NCBI GenBank assembly: GCA_028819195.1
Contig: JAPPMF010000007.1
Coordinates: 81,337 to 145,336, forward strand
Origin: Bin55 sp028819195
Lineage (GTDB): Bacteria; Pseudomonadota; Gammaproteobacteria; Pseudomonadales; Azotimanducaceae
Direction of reading: 5' to 3'
Length of the DNA: 64,000 nt
The position numbers and the translations under genes were made by a program. The notes beneath the pieces were generated by a model. It was not told where the DNA came from. It did not search any database and saw only the letters and a list, made by a program, of their open reading frames with translations. This document shows, piece after piece, positions 53,289 to 61,473 of the stretch (position 1 is its first letter; the number at the start of each line of letters is the position of its first letter).

Positions 53289-55199
53289 TCATTCAGTCGT
53301 TATCCGTTCTCTCATTTTCCCATTGTCAAGAAAGATCACTTGAACCTGTTGATCGACCATGTCACGCCATTCCCAGTTCACTCGTCTCATGCTGTTGTAC
53401 GGATCAACGTACCCTTCTGGTAAAAAACTCGCAACATGTTCCATTTGTTGTGAGTTAAGTGCTTTTGTTTCTTGGTTATATCGTACGAGTCCTCTTGCCG
53501 CTTGGTCTTTCAATTTTTCTGACGGGAGTTTATCCAGATTTTCGAACAGCGTCTCTGGGTTGGACATTGCCCATTGATACATTAGCGAACCGTTGTAGTT
53601 TCTGCGTCCACGTTCGCTTAGCCGTTCTCCAAGTTTAAGTGCTCGATCGTATTGGCCATCGCGTATCATCGCGCGTCCAACCTCACTATAAGCGTGAGCT
53701 TGAGTTAATCCTGTGCTACGTATGCCTGAAAGCATCGTGAGAGCTTGGTCTATGTCAGTTTCAACCAAGTGTTGGATCACTGTTACTTCCATTCCTCGAT
53801 AGTATTCCCCGCGTAAGACGATCGGCTGATCTCGTGCGGTTTGGAAAGCAAGCTCCGGGTCCTTCGTTGCTAAACTCCCCAACACGATCATCAAAGTTTC
53901 CGCTTGTTGAACGTTAGTAGTGAAATTTTCCTGCAGCACCCAATCTAATGCCGCATGAGGGTCCTGTTCCGACCAATATGTTGCAATTTCCTTAGCGAGT
54001 TTCATCCTGAAATGGTCATCTTCTAAATCGGATAGATACGATATTGCTTTTTCGGTGTCTTCCTGCGCGATCGCTAACAGTGCTTTTTCTTTACCCAATC
54101 CCTGTAAATGTTCTGGAATCGTCGATAGTACCTCAAGTAGTCCAATCGGATCGTCGACAGCCCAAGCTTCTAACACGCTTTCCTGTAACAACGTAAGAGT
54201 CTTGCCACTTTCCATTGTTTCAATGCTGGCTAAAGCCGTCTCTGGATCGATCCTTGCCCACACTTCGGCTATGGTACGCAGCACTAGTTCGCGCGGCGAG
54301 TTGCTAGTTAGTTTTATTGCTTCAAGTAAAGCTGCTTTAGGATCGTGTTGAGCAATTTGGTGCAGGGCCGACGTAATAACCGTATCGCGAACCACTTCAA
54401 CCTTTAGTGATTCGCTGATTTGATCAATTACTGCAATTCCGTCCTGGAATAGCCATTCGGTCGCAACGTTTATGAGAAACTCCGTTTGCGACATATTTGG
54501 TTGGCTGTCGAATACTATTTGGCTCCACGCAGCTGCGGGATCTTCATGGGCAGAAAACGCTATAGCTTCTACAAGAAAATTCTCTGCGAGTGTTTCGTGG
54601 TCCAGTTGCGTTGCAATGTCTAGCAATGTTTTGTCCGCATGTTTATGTCTTGACTTAAAGATTCCACTCAGTGCTGCCTGTTTCAATGCTGGATCAAGCT
54701 TCAATGCGTGGCTCTTTGCTTCGTTTAGGTCAGCGAGTGACAATTCCTCAAAAATAGTCGATATCAAGTCTTCATGTCGATTCACCGGCAACTTGCTTAC
54801 TTCGTCAAGGGCACTCTGAGGGTTTAAAACAGCCAACCTTTGAAAAACGACTCGTTCGGTCAAGTGTCGTAAGTGAGACGATTCAAAGCCCTTAGACTCG
54901 TTCAAATGTTCTAATAGACGTGTCTCGTTGGCGTTTGCCAGTAATCCGTACAAGGCTACTTGTCTCTCGAAGTTCGTCCTCAGCAGCACGATGTCTTCAA
55001 GAGTTTGTACTGATTTACTTGTACCGGTCGCCCGAGATGTATCATCGTAAGCATTGGATGGGATACCTGCTCGCCAATTGTTATCTCCATCGTTATTAAA
55101 CGAAGATAATAGGAAAACGACTGTTAATGTTGCTGCACTTCCGACGATAGCGCTTCCTATCAAAACGGTGAAGGTTTTGGACTTGTTTGAATTGAACAT
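53289..55199 (-). CDS. Membrane-anchored helical-repeat protein, paralogue 2
   Basis: A 636-residue protein with an N-terminal membrane anchor (about residues 10-33) and a long helical repeat domain. Its repeats line up one by one with those of paralogue 1: RTIAEVWARIDPETALASIE, EAWAVDDPIGLLEVL, TYWSEQDPHAALDWVL, YQWAMSNPETLFENL; the C-terminal landmark is NSQQMEHVASFLPEGY. The two genes are therefore an old tandem duplication. They run opposite to glyA and ribD. Function unknown; the exported repeat scaffold suggests assembly or envelope work, but nothing in the sequence proves this. Confidence 0.72.
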   Translation of the reverse strand: MFNSNKSKTFTVLIGSAIVGSAATLTVVFLLSSFNNDGDNNWRAGIPSNAYDDTSRATGTSKSVQTLEDIVLLRTNFERQVALYGLLANANETRLLEHLNESKGFESSHLRHLTERVVFQRLAVLNPQSALDEVSKLPVNRHEDLISTIFEELSLADLNEAKSHALKLDPALKQAALSGIFKSRHKHADKTLLDIATQLDHETLAENFLVEAIAFSAHEDPAAAWSQIVFDSQPNMSQTEFLINVATEWLFQDGIAVIDQISESLKVEVVRDTVITSALHQIAQHDPKAALLEAIKLTSNSPRELVLRTIAEVWARIDPETALASIETMESGKTLTLLQESVLEAWAVDDPIGLLEVLSTIPEHLQGLGKEKALLAIAQEDTEKAISYLSDLEDDHFRMKLAKEIATYWSEQDPHAALDWVLQENFTTNVQQAETLMIVLGSLATKDPELAFQTARDQPIVLRGEYYRGMEVTVIQHLVETDIDQALTMLSGIRSTGLTQAHAYSEVGRAMIRDGQYDRALKLGERLSERGRRNYNGSLMYQWAMSNPETLFENLDKLPSEKLKDQAARGLVRYNQETKALNSQQMEHVASFLPEGYVDPYNSMRRVNWEWRDMVDQQVQVIFLDNGKMRERITTE

Positions 55200-55839
55200 A
55201 GATATGGGCTCCCTTGGTGGACACAGGCAAACTCCATGCGTTCGAAGTTTTGATTCTGTACAGAAACATTACTCTGGTCGACTTGAAATCAAATCTTCAC
55301 TTCGCTAGATCCTAGTATTAGTTATTTCGAGATTAAGCATTCTTAATTTTATACTAACTTCGTCGTTGTGCCATTTTGGTTATTGCATCAGGATCATCAA
55401 CTACAACTTTCTCAAATTCTTCGCGACGAGCCATCGCTAGGAGGTCGCTTATTCCAAATTTTGGGTTTTGAGCGAGAACTCAGTTTAGTAGCTCTCGACA
55501 CATATTACTGGGGTAGTTAAGTACAAATGAACGGTGAGTTCGCCCGTTATCAAAATTTTTTTGTGAGCAGATTTGGGTACTTTTCCAAAGTCTTCTCTTA
55601 GACGCCATTGAACTTATCAATACTGAAAGGTATTTAAAATGTTCTATTTGTTTCGCTCGCGACTAAAAGACACTTAGCCATAATAGTTGTATTGGATATC
55701 CGTGTTAGAGGCACAATCGTCGAGTTTAGTTACGTCGAAAACTAAACTCGTCCTGATAAAATCTAATCCGAAATGGTCTGATCTATCCTAGAAATCTTGA
55801 CCGGACAAAATATTTTCCATACGATAAAGGAGCCATGAA
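55200..55839. other. 640-base gap between the repeat-protein gene and the duplicated-domain gene
   Basis: Holds the upstream region of the minus-strand repeat genes and of the plus-strand gene at 55840, plus the broken small gene at 55354-55608. Nothing else is supportable. Confidence 0.6.
55354..55608 (-). pseudogene. Small gene broken by an in-frame TGA
   Basis: An 85-codon frame runs on the minus strand from ATG (55606-55608) to TAG (55354-55356) with a single internal stop, TGA at codon 43 (55480-55482). Both halves look coding: the first has TQICSQKNFDNGRTHRSF and YPSNMCRELLN, the second LAQNPKFGISDLLAMARR, then EEFEKVVVDDPDAI. A TGG-to-TGA change would give an intact 84-residue basic protein. 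Alternatives are two short peptides or recoding at TGA; no selenocysteine signal is evident. The family is not recognised. It is upstream of the helical-repeat operon in the same direction. Confidence 0.45.
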
Positions 55840-56637
55840 ATGAAACAGATCGTACGTTATCTTATCAGTGGACTTAGTAGTTTTGCCTTGATTGCATCGC
55901 TATCAGTGCAGGCAGAAATCGAAGGTACTTATGAATTGGAGGATACTGAGGAAAGTCGATTTAAATGGCAGCGACCTACACTGACCATAAAACTTAGCCA
56001 AGAAGGAGAGTACTCAGCAACCTTAACAAAAAACTCTGGCGAAGTCTTACTAAATACAGATGTTGTCGAAGTTGAAAAAAACGAATTCAAAGCTACGTTT
56101 ACTACGACAACTAGTTTAGGGGACCTAGATTTCACTTTTGCCGGACAAGTTAACGATGGAAAATTGTTTGGGACTATATCAGAATCTATGTTCAGTACCG
56201 AAGTGAAACTAGCCGGTAAGCTTTTAGTGGAAGAGGTAATCCACAATCCGAATGACAACGAAGTTGAAGATGAAGCACAATCCACTGTACACGGGACAAT
56301 GGAGTCTCAGCTAATCAACCCGGAAATTGTCGGTACCTATGTCTTAGACAGTAAATCTAACTCGTGGAAAAAGCCTGAGTTAAAAATCGATTTAGATCAC
56401 GAAGGGAACTATTCGGCCACATTGATTGCTGGCAAAGTCACAGAAACTGATGATATTGAAGGGAAGGGAAACTCATTCAAAGCCACATTTACGATATCTA
56501 CGAACATGGGTGAAATGGACATTTCATATGCTGGTCGCGTTGAACATGGAAAGCTGTCGGGCACAATAACGGAGTCAATGTTTGGCACAGAAGTCGAATT
56601 AGTCGGCAAACTGACGCAAAATGAGAATATCGATTAG
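55840..56637 (+). CDS. Exported protein of two tandem beta-rich domains
   Basis: A 265-residue protein with signal peptide (cleavage near VQA at 23-25) and two homologous domains: about 26-130 and 161-258. Each begins E-I-x-G-T-Y, has a strand pattern P-x-L-x-I-x-L-x-x-E-G-x-Y-S-A-T-L, then FKATFT, and ends with GTI-x-E-S-M-F-x-T-E-V-x-L-x-G-K-L. A linker rich in Asn, Glu and Asp joins them. The pattern is like the small beta-barrel domains of unknown function often fused to exported amidohydrolases. It may bind a ligand; no active site is visible. ATG at 55840 lies behind AAGGAG. Confidence 0.7.
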   Translation: MKQIVRYLISGLSSFALIASLSVQAEIEGTYELEDTEESRFKWQRPTLTIKLSQEGEYSATLTKNSGEVLLNTDVVEVEKNEFKATFTTTTSLGDLDFTFAGQVNDGKLFGTISESMFSTEVKLAGKLLVEEVIHNPNDNEVEDEAQSTVHGTMESQLINPEIVGTYVLDSKSNSWKKPELKIDLDHEGNYSATLIAGKVTETDDIEGKGNSFKATFTISTNMGEMDISYAGRVEHGKLSGTITESMFGTEVELVGKLTQNENID

Positions 56638-57077
56638 AAGGATGGGTGTGGGTTGAACGAAGCTTATTGAACTCAATTGTAATGTCCAATAACCACTAGT
56701 GCTGTAACAATTTGCCGATAAACATACGCTGTAATAGTCGTTCAAACCTCCCAAGTTACACGACGATTTAACACCGCTGGACATTTTAAATAGACCACAG
56801 GTAATTTCGGGGGTTACCTCGTAAATCATACATTATTAAACCACTAAGTTAAGTCTGTAGCAAGGGGTCGTTGCGTAGAACGCATTAACATGAACGACGA
56901 GTTAACAGCGGTGATATTGGTGGACAGTATGGGATTGATATCACGCAAACAGAAATACCGTGTAAAGTTCATACATTCAAGTTTTTAGTGGATTGAGAGT
57001 ATGCATTTCCGCTGGTATTACCAGTGCATCTAAGTTAGTAATTCGCAAACTTTTTTTCTTGATGTCGTTGCTGTTTA
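56638..57077. other. 440-base gap before ribD
   Basis: No gene recognised. nrdR, which normally lies between glyA and ribD, is absent. A short open stretch around 56900-56990 has some coding character but is too short to assign. No FMN riboswitch was recognised. Confidence 0.55.
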
Positions 57078-58157
57078 TTGAATTTTTCACGAAATAATCT
57101 TTACTTGCTTGCTACCGTTCGATTAGCTGCACAAGGATTGTCAACAGTAACTCGAACAAATCCAAGAGTAGGTTGCTTGATTGTTAAGAATCAACGTGTG
57201 ATCGGCCGTGGTTTTCATGCCCAAGTGGGTCAAAATCATGCTGAGATTGAGGCATTTAAAGATTCGGTTGAATCGCCTAAAGATGCAGTCGTATATTGCA
57301 GTCTGGAACCATGTTCAATTCACGGACGTACTCCCCCTTGTACCCAAGCACTCATTGATGCTCAAGTTAGTCGAGTTGTGATTGGTTCAATAGATTCGAA
57401 CCCAGCTGTGAACGGTAATGGCATTGCTACCTTGAGAGAGGCTGGAATTGTAGTAGATTTAGTTGAGATACCTGAAGCCAGAGAAGTTAACTGCGGATAT
57501 TTCAAACGCATGGAAGCAGGACGTCCTTACACGCGAGTAAAGGTGGCGACTTCGCTCGATGGTCGAATAGCTATGGCTGATGGTGATAGTCAATGGATTA
57601 CCGGTCCACAAGCGCGCGCTGATGTAATGCATTTACGCGCTCGAAGCGGTGCTATCGTTACCGGTATAGGTACTGTACTGAACGACGACCCAAAGTTAAA
57701 TGTTCGTGCCCCGTATAAACTGGACATTCAACCTCTACGGGTTATTTTGGATACAAATGGAAGGTTATCGCCGCAGGCTGAAATTTTGCAACAACCGGGG
57801 GACGTAATTTTGGTTTGCAATAGTAAAGCTAGCACACCAGAGAAGGTTCACCGATGGGAACATGAGCATCGTACGGCACAGCTTGACGAGGTACACCGAC
57901 GGCTGGCCGACGAAGGAGTGAACGAAGTCCTAGTTGAAGCTGGTTCAAAGATAACGGGTGCCTATTTGGAGACGAATTTATGGGATGAACTTGTTGTCTA
58001 TATCGCGCCAAAAATTTTGGGATCGACAGCATTACCGTTAGCAGATATGAAAATTCAGAAACTTTGTGACTCTATAGGAGGAAAAGTGCGATCAGTTACC
58101 CAACTAGGTGACGACATGAAACTGGTAATTGTGAGAGAAAACCACGTAAGTGATTAA
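57078..58157 (+). CDS. ribD: Riboflavin biosynthesis deaminase/reductase RibD
   Basis: RibD deaminates and then reduces the pyrimidine intermediate of riboflavin synthesis. The 359-residue protein has the N-terminal zinc deaminase (NPRVGCLIV, H-A-E in NHAEIEAF, and EPCSIHGRTPPCT) and the C-terminal reductase (KVATSLDGRIAMADGDSQWI, TGIGTVLNDDP). The start is TTG at 57078: the nearest ATG (57062) is in another frame and a stop lies six codons upstream. It overlaps nusB by eight bases. The genes ribE, ribBA and ribH that usually stand between ribD and nusB are missing here. Confidence 0.94.
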   Translation: MNFSRNNLYLLATVRLAAQGLSTVTRTNPRVGCLIVKNQRVIGRGFHAQVGQNHAEIEAFKDSVESPKDAVVYCSLEPCSIHGRTPPCTQALIDAQVSRVVIGSIDSNPAVNGNGIATLREAGIVVDLVEIPEAREVNCGYFKRMEAGRPYTRVKVATSLDGRIAMADGDSQWITGPQARADVMHLRARSGAIVTGIGTVLNDDPKLNVRAPYKLDIQPLRVILDTNGRLSPQAEILQQPGDVILVCNSKASTPEKVHRWEHEHRTAQLDEVHRRLADEGVNEVLVEAGSKITGAYLETNLWDELVVYIAPKILGSTALPLADMKIQKLCDSIGGKVRSVTQLGDDMKLVIVRENHVSD

Positions 58158-58590
58158 AGGCAAACGATACTCGCCCCGTCAAAGAAGACAGAGTCGTCGA
58201 GTGCTATTGCAAGCGCTGTATCAGTGGGAGCTCGCCCAACCTAGTCTTTCAACGATTCAAGAATTTGTCAAAACCGAAGGTTCGTTGGACAATGCTGACC
58301 AGGAGTTTTTCGACGACTGTCTCAGTGGTATTATCGACCAGATTCATGAATTAGACGGTGTTTTTGAACCATACCTTGATCGTCCTGTCGTAGAACTTAC
58401 GGTTATCGAAAGAGGTTGTCTTCGCGCCGGGTGCTATGAGGTAATGAATCGTCCGGATGTTCCAAACAACGTAGCGATTTCAGAGTGGGTTCGCTTGGCG
58501 AAAGACTTCGGTGCACAAAACAGTTTTCGCTATATAAATGCGGTACTTGACACGGTGGCTAAAAATTTCTCGGTGCAAGTCGATGAATGA
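58150..58590 (+). CDS. nusB: Transcription antitermination protein NusB
   Basis: NusB with NusE (S10) binds boxA and prevents early termination in rRNA operons. The 146-residue all-helical protein has RRQSRRVLLQALYQWEL near the N terminus and, at the end, VAISEWVRLAKDFGAQ and FRYINAVLD, all typical. GTG start at 58150, overlapping ribD; it overlaps thiL by eight bases as well, so translation of all three is coupled. Confidence 0.95.
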   Translation: MIKGKRYSPRQRRQSRRVLLQALYQWELAQPSLSTIQEFVKTEGSLDNADQEFFDDCLSGIIDQIHELDGVFEPYLDRPVVELTVIERGCLRAGCYEVMNRPDVPNNVAISEWVRLAKDFGAQNSFRYINAVLDTVAKNFSVQVDE

Positions 58591-59533
58591 ATCTGAACTG
58601 ATACGCCAAATTATCGCTCAGCTGGGAGAACAAACACAGAGTGAGAGTGTTTTACTCGGACCGGGGGACGACGCCGCCGTGGTACAGTGGAATACTACCG
58701 ACAATGTTGTGGTAACTACCGATACTTTTGTTGCAGGCCGGCACTTCCCAGAGGGTACGTCCGCAGATCTCGTGGGTTACCGTTGTATCGCAGCGACATT
58801 GTCGGATGTCGTCGCAATGTCTGCTCAACCTCGTTACGTTATGGTAGCTTTAACAGTTGAAACCAATTCGCAAGATTGGGTTTTTGAGTTCGTCAAAGGA
58901 GTTCGAACCTGTTGCGCGGAAACGAATACTCGGATCATTGGTGGAAACATGGCTTGTGGAAGTAAAAGTGTGACCGTTTCAGCTATAGGATCAGTTCCAG
59001 ACAGCACTTATCTCCAACGAGATACTGTGTGTAGTGGCGATGAGATATGGTTAACCGGCAAATTAGGGGCTACACATTTAGCAGTTTCTGAGTACCAAAA
59101 CTGGCAACCATTACCACTTGAAGAATTGTTGCAACAGCGTGATAACTGTTTTATGGCAGCATACTTTTTACCCCAAGTCAGGTTTGAGTTTGTTGAAAGT
59201 GTACGTTCGTATGTCACCGCAATGACGGACATAAGCGATGGTCTAAAAACAGAACTAGAGCACATGGTTCGATCTTCAGATTTAGGTGCCTGTGTTGACG
59301 TCGAAAGAGTTAGTATGTGGGATCGGGACCATATAGCACACACACTAGGTTGTGACGATAGTTATGAATTACTGTTTACGCTACCGAAAGTGAAGCGAAC
59401 AAAATTGGAACAAAACGCGTCTGAGACTAATACCGAATGTCGTTGTATCGGCGAAATCACGTCAACGAGAGGGGTGAAATTTTTCGATAACGGACAAGAA
59501 ATTTTTCCGGTCAGTGGGTACTCGCACTTCTAG
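58583..59533 (+). CDS. thiL: Thiamine-monophosphate kinase
   Basis: ThiL makes thiamine diphosphate from the monophosphate. The 316-residue AIR-synthase-like kinase has LLGPGDDAAVVQW, TTDTFVAGRHFPEGTSADLVG, ATLSDVVAMSAQPRYVMVAL and, further on, AMTDISDGL. The ATG at 58583 is the natural start (M-N-E-S-E-L); an upstream ATG at 58538 lies inside nusB and adds 15 residues unlike the family. A truncated C-terminal part compared with some relatives is within the normal range. Confidence 0.95.
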   Translation: MNESELIRQIIAQLGEQTQSESVLLGPGDDAAVVQWNTTDNVVVTTDTFVAGRHFPEGTSADLVGYRCIAATLSDVVAMSAQPRYVMVALTVETNSQDWVFEFVKGVRTCCAETNTRIIGGNMACGSKSVTVSAIGSVPDSTYLQRDTVCSGDEIWLTGKLGATHLAVSEYQNWQPLPLEELLQQRDNCFMAAYFLPQVRFEFVESVRSYVTAMTDISDGLKTELEHMVRSSDLGACVDVERVSMWDRDHIAHTLGCDDSYELLFTLPKVKRTKLEQNASETNTECRCIGEITSTRGVKFFDNGQEIFPVSGYSHF

Positions 59534-59557
59534 TGAGATTCTCGGTGGCATGACACG

Positions 59558-60064
59558 ATGACTGCAACACGAGTCGAGCAACTAAAGCGCGATACCTTTA
59601 GGAACCCCATAATGTTATGCGCGACTGGGTTTGGGATGGGTTGGTTTCCTTGGGCACCAGGTACTTTAGCCTCAATAGTCGCACTATTCATTTGGTGGGT
59701 CTTTTTAAGTGGACAGAGTGCGTGGGTACAAATCCTAGTTGTGGTTGTGTTTTGCTTCTTTACTCTTGCAATTTTGGGACTATTCACCCGGCGATATGGG
59801 AAGCAAGATTTTCCATTCATCGTAATAGACGAAATTCTTGGGATGTGGGTCGCGTGTTTACTGTTACCACCAGTGTGGTTGCTGATGTTAGCTGTATTTG
59901 TAGGTTTTCGATTCTTCGACATTGTTAAACCTTGGCCGATCAGCTGGATCGATCGAAACGTTAAAGGTTCGATCGGGATCACGTTGGATGACCTTGTCGC
60001 AGGAGGAGTAACTTGTGTGTTAGCACATGGACTTTGGATAATATTGACATACTTCAATGTTTGA
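59558..60064 (+). CDS. pgpA: Phosphatidylglycerophosphatase A
   Basis: PgpA dephosphorylates phosphatidylglycerol phosphate in phospholipid synthesis at the inner membrane. In 168 residues it has GFGMGWFPWAPGTLASIVAL near the N terminus, FVIDEILGMWVA-like sequence, FRFFDIVKPWPISWIDR and several membrane helices. It follows thiL by 24 bases, as in E. coli (thiL-pgpA). Confidence 0.95.
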   Translation: MTATRVEQLKRDTFRNPIMLCATGFGMGWFPWAPGTLASIVALFIWWVFLSGQSAWVQILVVVVFCFFTLAILGLFTRRYGKQDFPFIVIDEILGMWVACLLLPPVWLLMLAVFVGFRFFDIVKPWPISWIDRNVKGSIGITLDDLVAGGVTCVLAHGLWIILTYFNV

Positions 60065-60073
60065 GGATTTAGA

Positions 60074-60307
60074 TTGACAAACAAAAATACTGAAAACGAC
60101 CAAACAAACATTAATTTTGAAGAGAACATGCAAATGCTTGAGAAACTGGTCAAAGAAATGGAAAGTGGAGATTTGACACTTGAACAGTCGCTCGAAGCGT
60201 TTGAAAAAGGTGTAAAGATTGTTAGAAAATGCCAGGAATCACTGACACAAGCTGAGGTTCGCGTGAACAAGCTCATGCAAGAAATGAACCTGGACACGGA
60301 CAACTAA
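60074..60307 (+). CDS. xseB: Exodeoxyribonuclease VII small subunit
   Basis: XseB wraps the large subunit XseA to form exonuclease VII. The 77-residue protein has NFEENMQMLEKLVKEMESG, then LTLEQSLEAFEKGV, and CQESLTQAE, all diagnostic. The start is TTG at 60074. It heads the common pair xseB-ispA; dxs does not follow here. Confidence 0.94.
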   Translation: MTNKNTENDQTNINFEENMQMLEKLVKEMESGDLTLEQSLEAFEKGVKIVRKCQESLTQAEVRVNKLMQEMNLDTDN

Positions 60308-60332
60308 TTAATCGTCAACTCTGACGACTCGT

Positions 60333-61214
60333 GTGAATCAACTTGCTACATTTCGTTCCCAGATAGAGGAACGTCTCGGGTCCGTCATGGACTTGAATTC
60401 TCCCCATTCGACTGAACTCGTTGCGGCAATGCGCTACGCTGTTCTTGGCGGTGGAAAGCGTTTGCGTGGAATTTTGGTTTGCGGGACCACCAGCGATTTA
60501 GGAGGAGAATCGGCGCGTGCTTTGACTCCAGCTGTCGCCGTAGAACTAATCCACGCGTACTCATTGGTGCACGACGACTTGCCGGACATGGATAACTCAG
60601 ATTTACGCCGTGGTAAACCGAGTTGTCATGCGAAATTTGGTAGCACGACTGCGATTCTCGTCGGAGACGCCTTACAGACACTAGCCTTTACGACCATTGC
60701 GCAGGATCAGCAGATTTCAGATTCTCAACGCGTCCAATGTTTGTACTTGCTAGGTGATGCCTCGGGCTGGCGGCAAATGGTCGGTGGCCAAGCAATGGAC
60801 ATGGAATTGGAACAACAACTAGAGTTTTCTGAACGAGATTATGTGTTGTTGTGTGAAGCTAAGACAGCGGCGTTGTTCCGTGCTAGCATTGAGATGGGGG
60901 CTGTAATAGCAGGAATCAACCACGGTTCCGCAAATTTCAATTTATTGAGTCAGTTCGGTAATGATCTGGGGTTAGCGTTTCAGATTACCGACGATTTACT
61001 CGATCACACTGAATCCTCCAGTGATATAGGAAAACCAGCAGGTGCTGATGCAGTCGCCGGAAAGAAAAATGCGGTCGCTGTGTTTGGTGTTGACGAGGCG
61101 CGCAACAGAGCCAATCACTATTTCGACCGCTGTATGGAAGCTTTAGAGAATATCCCGTATGAAATGCGGTTTGTGAAAGATTTAACGCGTGCTTGCGTTC
61201 ATCGCAACAAATAA
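60333..61214 (+). CDS. ispA: Farnesyl diphosphate synthase
   Basis: IspA condenses IPP with DMAPP and GPP to farnesyl diphosphate for ubiquinone, undecaprenol and heme O. The 293-residue prenyltransferase has AMRYAVLGGGKRLRGILV, the first Asp-rich motif in VHDDLPDMDNSDLRRGKP, and the second in QITDDLLDHTE. GTG start at 60333. It ends one base before the stop of the convergent small gene. Confidence 0.96.
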   Translation: MNQLATFRSQIEERLGSVMDLNSPHSTELVAAMRYAVLGGGKRLRGILVCGTTSDLGGESARALTPAVAVELIHAYSLVHDDLPDMDNSDLRRGKPSCHAKFGSTTAILVGDALQTLAFTTIAQDQQISDSQRVQCLYLLGDASGWRQMVGGQAMDMELEQQLEFSERDYVLLCEAKTAALFRASIEMGAVIAGINHGSANFNLLSQFGNDLGLAFQITDDLLDHTESSSDIGKPAGADAVAGKKNAVAVFGVDEARNRANHYFDRCMEALENIPYEMRFVKDLTRACVHRNK

Positions 61215-61215
61215 T

Positions 61216-61473
61216 TTACTTCAGATTGCGAAGCACTTCGAAGAAATCTTTCTCCTGACCTAGAGTCCAAGTCGCTGTTTCTTGATCGAACCGCACTAGA
61301 TCCAATTCTTCAAGTCGTGTTAACTCACGCATAACTAACCAGATTCCCACTGGTTCGTTCTTTTCACGAAAGTTTTGAACGATGTCGCCTGGGAGAACAC
61401 TTTCGCGACCGTTGTTTATAGTCTCGTTAAACGCATCGTAGACTTTTTTGGTTAAAAAAAGTTTGTTAGTCAA
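61216..61473 (-). CDS. Conserved-looking hypothetical protein, 85 residues
   Basis: The product begins TNKLFLTKKVYDAFNETI and has alternating helices and a short beta hairpin (DLVRFDQETATWTLGQ) that could be a winged-helix-like fold: about residues 35-60 suit a recognition-helix region. It has good codon use, an ATG start and balanced charge, so it is likely real. No family is recognised. It converges with ispA with only one base between stops. Confidence 0.6.
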   Translation of the reverse strand: MTNKLFLTKKVYDAFNETINNGRESVLPGDIVQNFREKNEPVGIWLVMRELTRLEELDLVRFDQETATWTLGQEKDFFEVLRNLK

